A stretch of DNA of 9,144 bases from NCBI GenBank assembly GCA_013822915.1, contig PNLG01000325.1:1-9144 (forward strand). Reading direction: 5' to 3'. Source of the stretch: Sphingomonas sp. (GTDB lineage: Bacteria; Pseudomonadota; Alphaproteobacteria; Sphingomonadales; Sphingomonadaceae). The notes beneath the pieces were generated by a model. It worked only from the letters and a program-made list of their open reading frames with translations. It made no database searches and had not been told where the DNA came from. How positions within the stretch are numbered: the first letter of the stretch is position 1; every line of letters starts with the position of its first letter. This document shows positions 1-6,160 of the stretch, one piece after another. The position numbers and the translations under genes are program-made.

Positions 1-235
1 TACCGCGCAGGCATATCCGCCGATGTTCATTAGCGGCGGGCTGAACGATCCGCGCGTTACTTATTGGGAACCCGCCAAATGGGCGGCCAAGTTGCGCGCG
101 ACCAAGACCGACGACAATGTGCTGCTGCTCAAAACCAACATGGGGGCGGGGCATGGTGGCAAATCGGGCCGGTTCGAGAGTTTGCGCGAAGCGGCGGAGG
201 AGCATGCCTTTGTCCTGTGGCAATTGAAGATCTGA
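1..235 (+). CDS. ptrB: Oligopeptidase B (S9A prolyl oligopeptidase family), 3' end only
   Basis: This is the C-terminal end of a serine peptidase that cuts peptides after basic residues; its 5' part lies before the window. The reading frame is open from base 2, giving about 77 residues before the TGA at 233-235. The visible part carries the last two members of the catalytic triad. The Asp is codon 47-49 in the context GLNDPRV, and the His is codon 152-154 in GAGHGGKSGRF. The stretch YWEPAKW...LRATKTDD closely matches my memory of E. coli PtrB (YWEPAKWVAKLRELKTDD), which favours oligopeptidase B over prolyl endopeptidase. The catalytic Ser and the beta-propeller domain are outside the window. 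The ATG at 23 is internal and is not a start. The gene ends 58 bp before the next one on the same strand. The family call is strong; substrate preference is inferred from the family. Confidence 0.93.
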   Translation, partial: TAQAYPPMFISGGLNDPRVTYWEPAKWAAKLRATKTDDNVLLLKTNMGAGHGGKSGRFESLREAAEEHAFVLWQLKI

Positions 236-293
236 AGATTATTGGACTTTCACGATGACATAACTGTGCTATCCTGTTGCAACGGAGGCGACG
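236..293 (+). promoter_or_regulatory. Upstream region of the winged-helix gene: possible promoter, short palindrome and ribosome binding site
   Basis: This 58-bp gap is richer in A and T than its flanks. A possible -10 (TATCCT, 270-275) lies 16 nt after a weak -35-like TTTCAC (248-253). The 8-bp palindrome GTTGCAAC (276-283) sits just downstream of the -10 and could be an operator half or chance. GGAGG (285-289) is a good Shine-Dalgarno sequence for the ATG at 294. The ribosome binding site is clear; the promoter and operator are guesses. Confidence 0.4.
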
Positions 294-824
294 ATGCTAA
301 AGGAATGGAGTGACGACCTCCCCGACAAGCAGGCCGCCGATTTGTGGAATACGGCAATTGAGCGGGAAGTCTTGCGTCGGCTGGCGCGCATTGAGGCCGA
401 GCTGAAGGGTGTCATCGAGCGAAGGGCGATAGCGTCCGATTTCTACCACACGATGCGCAACGTGATTGCATTGCGCGAGCGTCTCCTTCCTGCTTTTCCG
501 GTCGATCCTGCGTGGAAGATTTTGATGACGCTCGCACAAACGCCCGCGGGTAGTGACAAATCGAGCGTTACCAGCATCGCCTATGGCGCCGAAGTGCCCC
601 TGACGACGGCGCTTCGCTATATCGCTGCGCTTGAGGTCGAAGGAATTGTTGAGCGGTCTCCGCATCCCGATGACGGGCGTCAAGTGATGATCGCGTTGAC
701 AGCAGAGGGGCGCAAACGCCTCGAGTCCATCGCCGAACGCTGGTCCGATCCTAAGATTTTGCTGATGGTTGTCATGCCCTTGGTGATTTTGATGACCACG
801 CTTGGCTCCTTGGCGCTCCTTTGA
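294..824 (+). CDS. MarR-like winged-helix protein with a C-terminal transmembrane helix
   Basis: A 176-residue protein of unknown specific role. The ATG is chosen for the GGAGG just upstream. Residues about 15-65 are charged and look helical, possibly for dimerisation. Residues about 72-146 resemble a MarR-type winged helix: a WKILMTL helix, a likely recognition helix around 101-115 (VPLTTALRYIAALEVEG), then a wing (VERSPHPDDGRQVMIAL) and the LTAEGRKRLE ending typical of MarR proteins. Residues 155-176 form a hydrophobic stretch ending the chain (ILLMVVMPLVILMTTLGSLALL), which should be one membrane helix, putting the N-terminal DNA-binding part in the cytoplasm. Ordinary MarR proteins are soluble, so this tail is unusual. 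It may be a membrane-tethered regulator; its target is unknown. It could be cotranscribed with the thioesterase gene, which probably starts 31 nt after its stop. Confidence 0.75.
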   Translation: MLKEWSDDLPDKQAADLWNTAIEREVLRRLARIEAELKGVIERRAIASDFYHTMRNVIALRERLLPAFPVDPAWKILMTLAQTPAGSDKSSVTSIAYGAEVPLTTALRYIAALEVEGIVERSPHPDDGRQVMIALTAEGRKRLESIAERWSDPKILLMVVMPLVILMTTLGSLALL

Positions 825-855
825 TTGCACGTCGCTTCGCGCGCCCGACGATGAC

Positions 856-1254
856 GTGTTCGTGAAGACCTTTGCCCGGTCCTTCACCGCTGCCCCGGAC
901 GACATCGACGAGCTTGGCCATGTCAATAATGCGGTGTGGGTGCGCTGGATTCAGGAGATTGCCGTCGCGCATTGGGAAACTGTCGCGCCGCCCGATCATC
1001 TCGCCGCGCATGTGTGGGTCGTGATCCGGCACGAGATTGATTATCGCGGCAATGTGCGGCTGGGCGATACCGTCACTGGCGAAACCTGGGTCGCGGACCC
1101 GCCAAAGGGCGCACGGTTCGACCGGCGGGTGCGCTTTACCGATGCGGCGGGCGCAGTGATGGTGGAGGCAGTGACGACCTGGGCGCTGCTCGACCGCGCC
1201 ACCGGGCGGCTGCTGCGCGTGCGCCCCGAAGTCGCGGCGCCATTCCTGGCTTAG
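856..1254 (+). CDS. Acyl-CoA thioesterase of the 4HBT / YbgC hotdog family
   Basis: A hotdog-fold thioesterase expected to hydrolyse acyl-CoA thioesters in the cytoplasm; the substrate cannot be read from sequence. The family signature DIDELGHVNNAVWV lies at residues 16-29, and holds the likely catalytic Asp and the GHVNN turn. A later segment, VIRHEIDYRGNVRLGD, matches the family's central strands. The frame is open back to a TTG at 802, but that would overlap the preceding gene and adds unconserved sequence (APWRSFDCTS...). I prefer GTG at 856, which begins MFVKTFARSF like other family members and gives 132 residues, the usual size. GTG at 862 is also possible. No clear Shine-Dalgarno sequence precedes either. 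The TAG stop (1252-1254) interlocks with the TAA of the convergent yhhQ. Confidence 0.88.
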   Translation: MFVKTFARSFTAAPDDIDELGHVNNAVWVRWIQEIAVAHWETVAPPDHLAAHVWVVIRHEIDYRGNVRLGDTVTGETWVADPPKGARFDRRVRFTDAAGAVMVEAVTTWALLDRATGRLLRVRPEVAAPFLA

Positions 1255-1925
1255 ACCCCCCGGTCAAGCCTTCGCCCCCAGTCGACGAGCAGATAAATAA
1301 CCGGCGGCACGATCAGCGCCGACAGGATGATCTTCACAATCATCTGCCCGACCAGCAGCTCAAAGATCGGGAAAACACCCCAAAAGGCGATCGTCACGAA
1401 CAACAGCGTATCGACGATCTGGCTCAGGATGCTCGCCACCCCCGCCCGCAGCCACAGCATACCGCCGTCGCCGCGTTGGAGCCACGAGAAGATCGTTACA
1501 TTAAGCGTCTGTGAAATCCCGTAGGAAACAATTCCACCAACCCAGATGCGCCACGTTTGCCCAAGAATCTGCTGAATGGCCTGCAAATCGGTAGATTGCA
1601 TCTCAGGCGAAGCTGGCAGCCACCAGACGACGAGCGACAACAGGATCGAAAAGATCAGCGGCACAAACCCGAATTGCACCAGCCGGTTGGCAACCGCGCG
1701 GCCATGGAGTTCGGCCACCGCGCTGGAGACGATCACCAACAGCAGAAATGCGAAAATCCCCGCCTCAATCGCGAGCGGGCGCAACCCGAACATCGGGCCA
1801 ACCGCCGATAGCGGCCCAAGCGACACCTGTTTATTGCCCAGCACCCCGGCGATACACACCATGCCGCCATAAAAAATCGCATAGAGGAAAAGCGAACGCG
1901 GGAAGGCGGGGCTGGTTTGGTCCAT
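1251..1925 (-). CDS. yhhQ: Queuosine precursor transporter, YhhQ/VUT (DUF165) family
   Basis: An inner-membrane carrier of 224 residues, predicted to import a 7-deazaguanine precursor of queuosine (preQ0 or preQ1) for tRNA modification. It has about six hydrophobic segments. Family marks are GVLGNKQVSLGPL near residues 27-39, AELHG at 71-75 (the AEVYG position of E. coli YhhQ), SQIVDTLLF at 168-176, and a late GQMIVKIILSALIVPPVIYLL. The frame is open to 2090, but I place the start at the ATG at 1925. Homologous sequence begins there, and the longer form would run through the divergent nucleoside transporter start. There is no good Shine-Dalgarno sequence before this ATG. Transport of a queuosine precursor is known for E. 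coli YhhQ; here it is assigned by family. Confidence 0.9.
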   Translation of the reverse strand: MDQTSPAFPRSLFLYAIFYGGMVCIAGVLGNKQVSLGPLSAVGPMFGLRPLAIEAGIFAFLLLVIVSSAVAELHGRAVANRLVQFGFVPLIFSILLSLVVWWLPASPEMQSTDLQAIQQILGQTWRIWVGGIVSYGISQTLNVTIFSWLQRGDGGMLWLRAGVASILSQIVDTLLFVTIAFWGVFPIFELLVGQMIVKIILSALIVPPVIYLLVDWGRRLDRGV

Positions 1926-2019
1926 GCGCTTTGCTAGCGTGAAAATGCCGCGCCGCAAATCCTTGTGGTTCGAAGCGACCGCGTGTGTATGGTGCGCGGG
2001 TAAGGGGATTGGCCGCGAT
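1926..2019. promoter_or_regulatory. Divergent promoter region between yhhQ and the nucleoside transporter gene
   Basis: This 94-bp gap must hold promoters for both directions. Toward yhhQ, the minus strand has TTGCGG (1953-1958), a 16-nt spacer and TAGCAA (1931-1936), only 5 nt before the ATG, so the message could be leaderless. Toward the transporter gene, TTGTGG (1963-1968) and TATGGT (1988-1993) are 19 nt apart, a weak match. AAGGGG (2002-2007) is a distant Shine-Dalgarno candidate for the ATG at 2020. I see no convincing riboswitch fold. The promoter boxes are weak pattern matches. Confidence 0.35.
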
Positions 2020-3267
2020 ATGAACCGTTTTGCGATCGGCATGGTCGGCATTGTTATCATCTTGGCGCTGGCCGTGCTGTTATCGAGCAATCGGCGCGCG
2101 ATCCGGCTGCGTGTGGTCGGTGCGGCCTTTGCACTTCAGGCAGCGGTCGCGGTGCTCGTGCTCTACGTGCCCGCCGGGCGCGCGGGCGTGCAGGCGATGT
2201 CGAACGGCGTCGTCAAACTGCTCGATTATTCGAAAGAGGGGTCGAAAATCATTTTTGGGGCGGAGCTGGTCGCCTCGCCCTATGGCGCGGGTTTTGCGAT
2301 TTCGGCGCTGCCCGCGGTGGTGTTTTTCGCCGCCCTTATCGCGATCCTATATTATTACGGCGTGATGCAGCTGATCGTGAAGTGGATTGGCGGCGCGATC
2401 CGGCTGGTCACGGGGATCAGCCGCGTTGAATCGCTGGGTGCTGCGGCCAATATCTTTGTCGGGCAAAGCGAGTCCCCGCTGGTGATCCGCCCTTATCTGG
2501 CCGCGATGACGCCGTCGCAGATTTTCGCGGTGATGACCGTCGGGCTGGCGGGGGTCGCGGGCACGATCTTGGTGCTGTATTTTCAGGTGCTGGGGCCGCT
2601 GGGGCCGCAATTGCTGCCCTATCTGGTCGCGGCGAGCTTCATGTCCGCACCGGGCGGCATTTTGATGGCCAAGATTATCATGCCTGACGATCCTGCCCAC
2701 GCCGCCGCCGATCCGGTTATCGAGGGGCCGATCACCTTTGGCGAGGAACGGCCGGTCAACATCTTCATGGCCGCCGCCGATGGCGCACAGACGGGCGTAA
2801 AGCTGGCGGTGGCGATTGCAGCGATGGTGCTCGCGTTCACCGCGCTGGTCGCGCTTGCCAATGGCGTGCTTGGGGGGGTGGGGGGCTGGATCGGCTATCC
2901 CGACATCACCTTCCAACGTTTGCTGGGCTATGTGTTTGCGCCGCTGATGTTCCTGCTCGGCGTGCCCTGGGCAGAGGCGTTGCAGGCTGGCGGGCTGTTC
3001 GGCACCAAGATCGTGCTGAACGAAGTGGTCGCCTTCATCCAATTGGGGCAGGAGTTTAAGTCGCTGTCGCCGCGCACGATCGCGATTGTCACTTTCTCGC
3101 TGTGCGGCTTTGCCAATTTCCTGTCGATCGCGATCCAGATTGCGGTGACGGGTGGCCTTGCGCCCAATCAGCGGCCGGTGATTGCCCGGCTGGGCCTGCG
3201 CGCTCTGGCCGCCGCCAGCCTGTCGAACCTGATGTCGGCAGCACTCGCCGGGTTGCTGATCGGCTGA
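2020..3267 (+). CDS. Concentrative nucleoside transporter (CNT / NupC family)
   Basis: A 415-residue inner-membrane symporter expected to take up nucleosides with H+ or Na+. The length fits bacterial CNTs (about 400). Two family signatures are present. GQSESPLVIRPYL at residues 148-160 corresponds to the first substrate/ion-binding loop, with E151 the expected acidic binding residue. GTKIVLNEVVAFI at 328-340 is the second, with N334 and E335. The N-terminal part has paired membrane helices, and a SLSPRTIAIVTFSLCGFANF segment leads into the C-terminal helices. The ATG at 2020 is chosen because it is the first start with homologous sequence; the frame is open to 1924, but that part overlaps yhhQ's upstream region. 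The gene is divergent from yhhQ and 70 nt before the MerR gene. The exact nucleoside and the coupling ion are not resolved. Confidence 0.94.
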   Translation: MNRFAIGMVGIVIILALAVLLSSNRRAIRLRVVGAAFALQAAVAVLVLYVPAGRAGVQAMSNGVVKLLDYSKEGSKIIFGAELVASPYGAGFAISALPAVVFFAALIAILYYYGVMQLIVKWIGGAIRLVTGISRVESLGAAANIFVGQSESPLVIRPYLAAMTPSQIFAVMTVGLAGVAGTILVLYFQVLGPLGPQLLPYLVAASFMSAPGGILMAKIIMPDDPAHAAADPVIEGPITFGEERPVNIFMAAADGAQTGVKLAVAIAAMVLAFTALVALANGVLGGVGGWIGYPDITFQRLLGYVFAPLMFLLGVPWAEALQAGGLFGTKIVLNEVVAFIQLGQEFKSLSPRTIAIVTFSLCGFANFLSIAIQIAVTGGLAPNQRPVIARLGLRALAAASLSNLMSAALAGLLIG

Positions 3268-3287
3268 ATTCCGTTTGGCTTGGCCCG

Positions 3288-3337
3288 AAAAAAAAGGGCT
3301 TGAAGTTGACGCAGCGTCAACCGCTATCCTGCGGGGC
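3288..3337 (+). promoter_or_regulatory. MerR-type promoter with 19-bp spacer and central dyad, probable autoregulatory site
   Basis: TTGAAG (3300-3305) and TATCCT (3325-3330) are separated by exactly 19 bp, the over-long spacer typical of promoters controlled by MerR proteins. The spacer holds a perfect inverted repeat, TTGACGCAGCGTCAA (3306-3320: 7-bp arms around one base). A run of eight A's (3288-3295) just upstream could act as an UP element. The predicted transcription start falls at about 3336-3338, on or beside the ATG at 3338, so the transcript may be leaderless; no well-spaced Shine-Dalgarno sequence is present. The arrangement is seen directly; autoregulation is inferred from MerR family behaviour. 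Confidence 0.75.
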
Positions 3338-4147
3338 ATGACGACTATGATCGACATCGCAGACGTTGCCCGGATGACCGGGCTCTCGGCCCGTGCCTTG
3401 CGCTTTTACGAGGCGCGGGGGCTGGTGCGGCCGCTCCGCACCGCCTCGGGCCGCCGGATTTACGGCGCGGGTGAGCTGGAGCGGTTGCACCAGCTGATCG
3501 CGCTCAAGCGCGCCGGGCTCAGCCTCCAGCAGATCAGGGCGCTGTTCGAGCGTCGCCCGATCGACCTTGCAGCACTCCTCCGGCTTCAGCTTGAGGCGGT
3601 TGAGGCACAGGCGGCGGCGTTGACCGAGCGCCGAGCGATTTTGGTCAAGACCTTGTCCCGCATCGATCGCGGCGAGCCGATCGACGCTGCGACCCTATGC
3701 TCGCTGATCAGAACGGGAGATGTGACGATGAGTGACAATGCAAAAGCGTGGCAGGCAGTGACCGACCGCTATATGAGCGATGAAGCAAAGGCCGATTTTG
3801 CCCGAACCTTGCCCGCGATGGGCGATACGTTTGACGCAGAGGCCGCCGCCGCCAAATGGAAAGACCTGGGCGACCGGATCAAGGCTGCACTACCGATGGA
3901 TGAAACAAGCCCGGCGGCGCTGGGGTTTGTCCGCGAATGGTTCGCGCTGCTTGCGCCGTTCACTGCCGTTGCCACCCCGGCAATGTGGGAAGGCGGGCGC
4001 CAAATGTATGCCAAGATGGATGAGTGGGAGGGCGAGGCCGATCCTGGTTTCGACTTTCAGGTCTGGCAATTCATCCAGTCGGCGACGGCAGCGGCCAAGG
4101 CGGCGGGGCATGATGTCGGCCCGATGCCGAGTTTCGTAACGCCCTAA
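3338..4147 (+). CDS. MerR-family regulator with TipAS-like ligand-binding domain
   Basis: A 269-residue transcription regulator. Residues 4-73 are the MerR winged helix (IDIADVARMTGLSARALRFY, then EARGLVRP and GRRIYGAGELERL). Residues about 74-112 form the long dimerisation helix. Residues about 131-260 resemble the all-helical TipAS antibiotic-recognition domain (AWQAVTDRYMSDEAKADF, WKDLGDRIKAAL, FVREWFALLAPF). Cys121 is the only cysteine, which argues against a metal sensor of the MerR or CueR kind. The frame runs back to 3275, but the promoter described at 3300-3330 excludes those starts; ATG at 3338 is used, with ATG at 3347 as an alternative. A second in-frame ATG (codon 131, at 3728) has its own Shine-Dalgarno. 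No obvious target gene follows: the next gene is convergent. The ligand is unknown; the thiopeptide link of TipA is family knowledge only. Confidence 0.9.
   Translation: MTTMIDIADVARMTGLSARALRFYEARGLVRPLRTASGRRIYGAGELERLHQLIALKRAGLSLQQIRALFERRPIDLAALLRLQLEAVEAQAAALTERRAILVKTLSRIDRGEPIDAATLCSLIRTGDVTMSDNAKAWQAVTDRYMSDEAKADFARTLPAMGDTFDAEAAAAKWKDLGDRIKAALPMDETSPAALGFVREWFALLAPFTAVATPAMWEGGRQMYAKMDEWEGEADPGFDFQVWQFIQSATAAAKAAGHDVGPMPSFVTP
3714..4147 (+). other. Possible internal translation start giving a free TipAS-like domain
   Basis: GGGAGA (3714-3719) lies 8 nt before an in-frame ATG at 3728. Starting there would give a 139-residue protein (MSDNAKAW...) that begins exactly at the edge of the ligand-binding domain and lacks the DNA-binding part. 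Streptomyces lividans TipA is known to make such a short form (TipAS) from an internal in-frame start. The motif and frame are seen; use of this start is inference. Confidence 0.45.
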
Positions 4148-4154
4148 TCTTGCA

Positions 4155-4187
4155 GGCCCTGCCGGTGCTTGGCGCATCGGCGGGGCC
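4155..4187. terminator. Hairpin between convergent genes, possible bidirectional terminator
   Basis: The arms GGCCCTGCCG (4155-4164) and CGGCGGGGCC (4178-4187) pair over 10 bp with one G-T wobble. The 13-nt loop can extend the stem (GTGC with GCGC). It lies in the 64-bp gap between the convergent MerR and dehydrogenase genes, where a terminator is expected. There is no U-run on either side, so intrinsic activity is uncertain. Confidence 0.4.
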
Positions 4188-4211
4188 AAATCCAGGGGGC
4201 CAAACCGGCGC

Positions 4212-5093
4212 TTACCGCGTCGGCACTGGCTCCGCGCCCGAATAGTCGTAAAAGCCGCGCTTGACCTTGCGGCCATACCAGCCCGCCTCGACATATTTGA
4301 TGAGCAGGGGGGCGGCGCGAAATTTGGGATCGCCAGTGCCGTTATGTAGCACCCGGATAATCTCAAGACACGTATCAAGCCCGATAAAGTCAGCCAATGT
4401 CAGCGGCCCCATCGGATGGTTCAGCCCCAGCATACAGGCGGTGTCGATGTCGCGCATCGTTGCCACGCCCTCGCCCAGCGCGAACGCGGCTTCGTTGATC
4501 ATCGGCATCAGCACGCGGTTGACGATGAAGCCGGGCGCGTCATGCGCATGCACAATCTGCTTGCCGAGCGACTGGCCAAAGGCTTCGACCGCCGCCACCG
4601 TCGCGTCGCTGGTCGCCAGCCCGCGGATCAGCTCGATCAGGCCCATGACCGGCACCGGGTTGAAGAAATGCACCCCCATGAAGCGCGCCGGATCGGGCGC
4701 TGCCTGTGCCAGCCGGGTGATCGGGATTGACGAGGTGTTCGATGCCAGGATCGCGGTGTCGCTCAATACTTTGCCGACGGTGCCGAAAATCACGCGCTTC
4801 ACTTCCTCGCGCTCGGTCGCGGCCTCGATGACGAGCGTGCAGGCGCCCATCGCCTCCACACTAGCCACCGGCTCGATCAGCGCGAGCGTTGCATCGCGCG
4901 TCTCGGCCGTGATCTTTTCCTTGGTGACGAGCCGGTCGAGCCCCTTGGCAATCCCCGCCTTGCCCTGTTCGGCGCGTGCCAGGTCGATGTCGGACATCAG
5001 CACCCGGTATCCGGTCTGGGCGGAGACTTGCGCGATGCCCGCACCCATTTGCCCCGCGCCGATGACGCCAATAATCTGTCCGGGCACGGTCAT
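4212..5093 (-). CDS. hbd: 3-hydroxybutyryl-CoA dehydrogenase (3-hydroxyacyl-CoA dehydrogenase family)
   Basis: A cytoplasmic 293-residue oxidoreductase that interconverts 3-hydroxyacyl-CoA (probably 3-hydroxybutyryl-CoA) and acetoacetyl-CoA using NAD(P). The N-terminal Rossmann fold has GAGQMG at residues 12-17. The active-site residues fit the spacing of the human mitochondrial enzyme: S121 (in SNTSS), H142 (in VHFFNPVPVMGLIEL), E154 and N192 (in GFIVNRVL). The C-terminal dimerisation domain carries NHPMGPLTLADFIGLD at 225-240. Length is normal for the stand-alone enzyme. The frame extends to 5141, but ATG at 5093 has AAGGAAG upstream at good spacing and starts at the conserved part. It lies 87 nt downstream of egtD on the same strand, so it may share that transcript or have its own promoter. 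A role in fatty-acid, polyhydroxybutyrate or amino-acid carbon flow is inferred. Confidence 0.93.
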   Translation of the reverse strand: MTVPGQIIGVIGAGQMGAGIAQVSAQTGYRVLMSDIDLARAEQGKAGIAKGLDRLVTKEKITAETRDATLALIEPVASVEAMGACTLVIEAATEREEVKRVIFGTVGKVLSDTAILASNTSSIPITRLAQAAPDPARFMGVHFFNPVPVMGLIELIRGLATSDATVAAVEAFGQSLGKQIVHAHDAPGFIVNRVLMPMINEAAFALGEGVATMRDIDTACMLGLNHPMGPLTLADFIGLDTCLEIIRVLHNGTGDPKFRAAPLLIKYVEAGWYGRKVKRGFYDYSGAEPVPTR

Positions 5094-5180
5094 GAGCAGC
5101 TTCCTTGGTCCGTTGGTGGGTGCTCCTGCTCTAGCCGTCACGGGCGGGGCGCCGCAAGTCGTGCGCAGGGCATCACGGCT

Positions 5181-6158
5181 TCAGGGGGCAGTGCGCGGCG
5201 CCTGCGCTTCGGCGAGGATGACCGCGAAATTCTCGGCCGGATCGGTCCATTCGGCAACCGGCGTCCAACCGCCCGCACGCAACAGGATACGGGCATCGCG
5301 AGGGCCATATTTATGGCTGTTTTCGGTGTGGATCGTCTCGCCCGCTGTCATCGCAAACGCCTGCCCCTCAATCTCGAAGCTGACATCGCGCACCGCTTCC
5401 AGATGCATTTCGATCCGCGCGCGCATGTCGTTCCAGATCGCGCGGTGGCGAAATGCAGTGACGGGGATAGTGCCGACAAGCTCGCGGTTGATCCGTTCGA
5501 GCAGGTTCAGGTTGAAGGCGGCCGTCACCCCTTGCGCATCGTCATAGGCGGGGATGAGCACTTCGGGCGGCTTGAGCCGGTCCATCCCGATCAACAGCAT
5601 CGCGCCGGTGCCCAGCCACATCCGCATCGCCCGCAACAAATCGGTTGAGGACGCCGGGATCATGTTGCCAATCGTCGATCCGGGGAAAAACCCCAGTTTG
5701 GGTAATGTCGCGACCGCGCCGGGCAGCGCGATCGGGTGCATGAAATCCGCCTCGATCGGGTGGACGGGCAGGTCGGGAAAGGCGCGGGCGAGCCGTGCGG
5801 CCGAATCGCGCAGGAAATCCCCCGAAATGTCGATCGGGACATAGGCGGCGGGCGCAATGGCGCGCAGCAGCAGCGGGGTCTTTGCCGATGAGCCCGAGCC
5901 GAACTCCACCACCGCGCGGCCCCGCCCGACCGCGCGGGCGATCGCGGGTCCGGCGGACTCCAGAATGCTCGCCTCGGTCCGGGTCGGATAATATTCAGGG
6001 AGCGCGGTGATCGACTCGAACAATTCCGATCCGCGCCGGTCGTAAAACCAGCGCGCGGGGATCGCGCGCGGGCGCGACGCAAATCCGGCCAGCACATCGG
6101 CCCGAAACGCTGGGTCGGTGAGCACCGCCTGACCGTCTTCGACTTCGGGCTTCAGCAT
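5181..6158 (-). CDS. egtD: L-histidine N-alpha-methyltransferase EgtD (ergothioneine synthesis)
   Basis: Cytoplasmic SAM-dependent enzyme that trimethylates histidine to hercynine, the first step to ergothioneine. It has 325 residues against about 321 in mycobacterial EgtD. The SAM site is EFGSGSSAKT at 85-94, with PIDIS at 108-112. Residues matching those I recall binding histidine in M. smegmatis EgtD line up with little offset: Y39, Y56/Y57 (LPEYYPTR), N165 (STIGNMIP), Y205 (PAYDDAQG), M251, E279 and S281 (TENSHKY). These support histidine specificity rather than a general methyltransferase. The frame runs to 6263, inside egtB; ATG at 6158 is used because homology begins there and it lies just 2 nt after the egtB stop, indicating a tight operon. 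The mycobacterial residue numbers come from memory. Confidence 0.94.
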   Translation of the reverse strand: MLKPEVEDGQAVLTDPAFRADVLAGFASRPRAIPARWFYDRRGSELFESITALPEYYPTRTEASILESAGPAIARAVGRGRAVVEFGSGSSAKTPLLLRAIAPAAYVPIDISGDFLRDSAARLARAFPDLPVHPIEADFMHPIALPGAVATLPKLGFFPGSTIGNMIPASSTDLLRAMRMWLGTGAMLLIGMDRLKPPEVLIPAYDDAQGVTAAFNLNLLERINRELVGTIPVTAFRHRAIWNDMRARIEMHLEAVRDVSFEIEGQAFAMTAGETIHTENSHKYGPRDARILLRAGGWTPVAEWTDPAENFAVILAEAQAPRTAP

Positions 6159-6160
6159 GG

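Noticed and set aside
802..855. TTG start giving an 18-residue longer thioesterase
   Set aside because: It would overlap the preceding gene by 23 nt, has no ribosome binding site, and the added residues do not resemble the family N-terminus.
1926..2019. preQ1 riboswitch upstream of the queuosine-precursor transporter
   Set aside because: I could not find a convincing preQ1 pseudoknot pattern, and the candidate promoter leaves almost no leader.
2347..3357. A 336-codon open frame on the - strand opposite the nucleoside transporter gene
   Set aside because: It is rich in Arg, His, Gln and Asp with no domain pattern, and is fully antisense to a convincing CNT transporter.
4182..4204. Direct repeat GGGGCCAAA at 4182-4190 and 4196-4204
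   Set aside because: Two 9-bp copies in GC-rich intergenic DNA are too short to separate from chance, and they are not linked to any mobile element.
5094..5180. Hairpin or terminator between egtD and the dehydrogenase gene
   Set aside because: AGCCGT and ACGGCT can pair over 6 bp, but across a loop of more than 30 nt and with no U-run. I see nothing firm here beyond the ribosome binding site of the dehydrogenase gene.
4261..5547. A 428-codon open frame on the + strand opposite the dehydrogenase and EgtD genes
   Set aside because: It is antisense to two clearly recognisable enzymes, has low-complexity Ser/Ala/Arg composition, and resembles no family. It is a by-product of GC-rich codon use.
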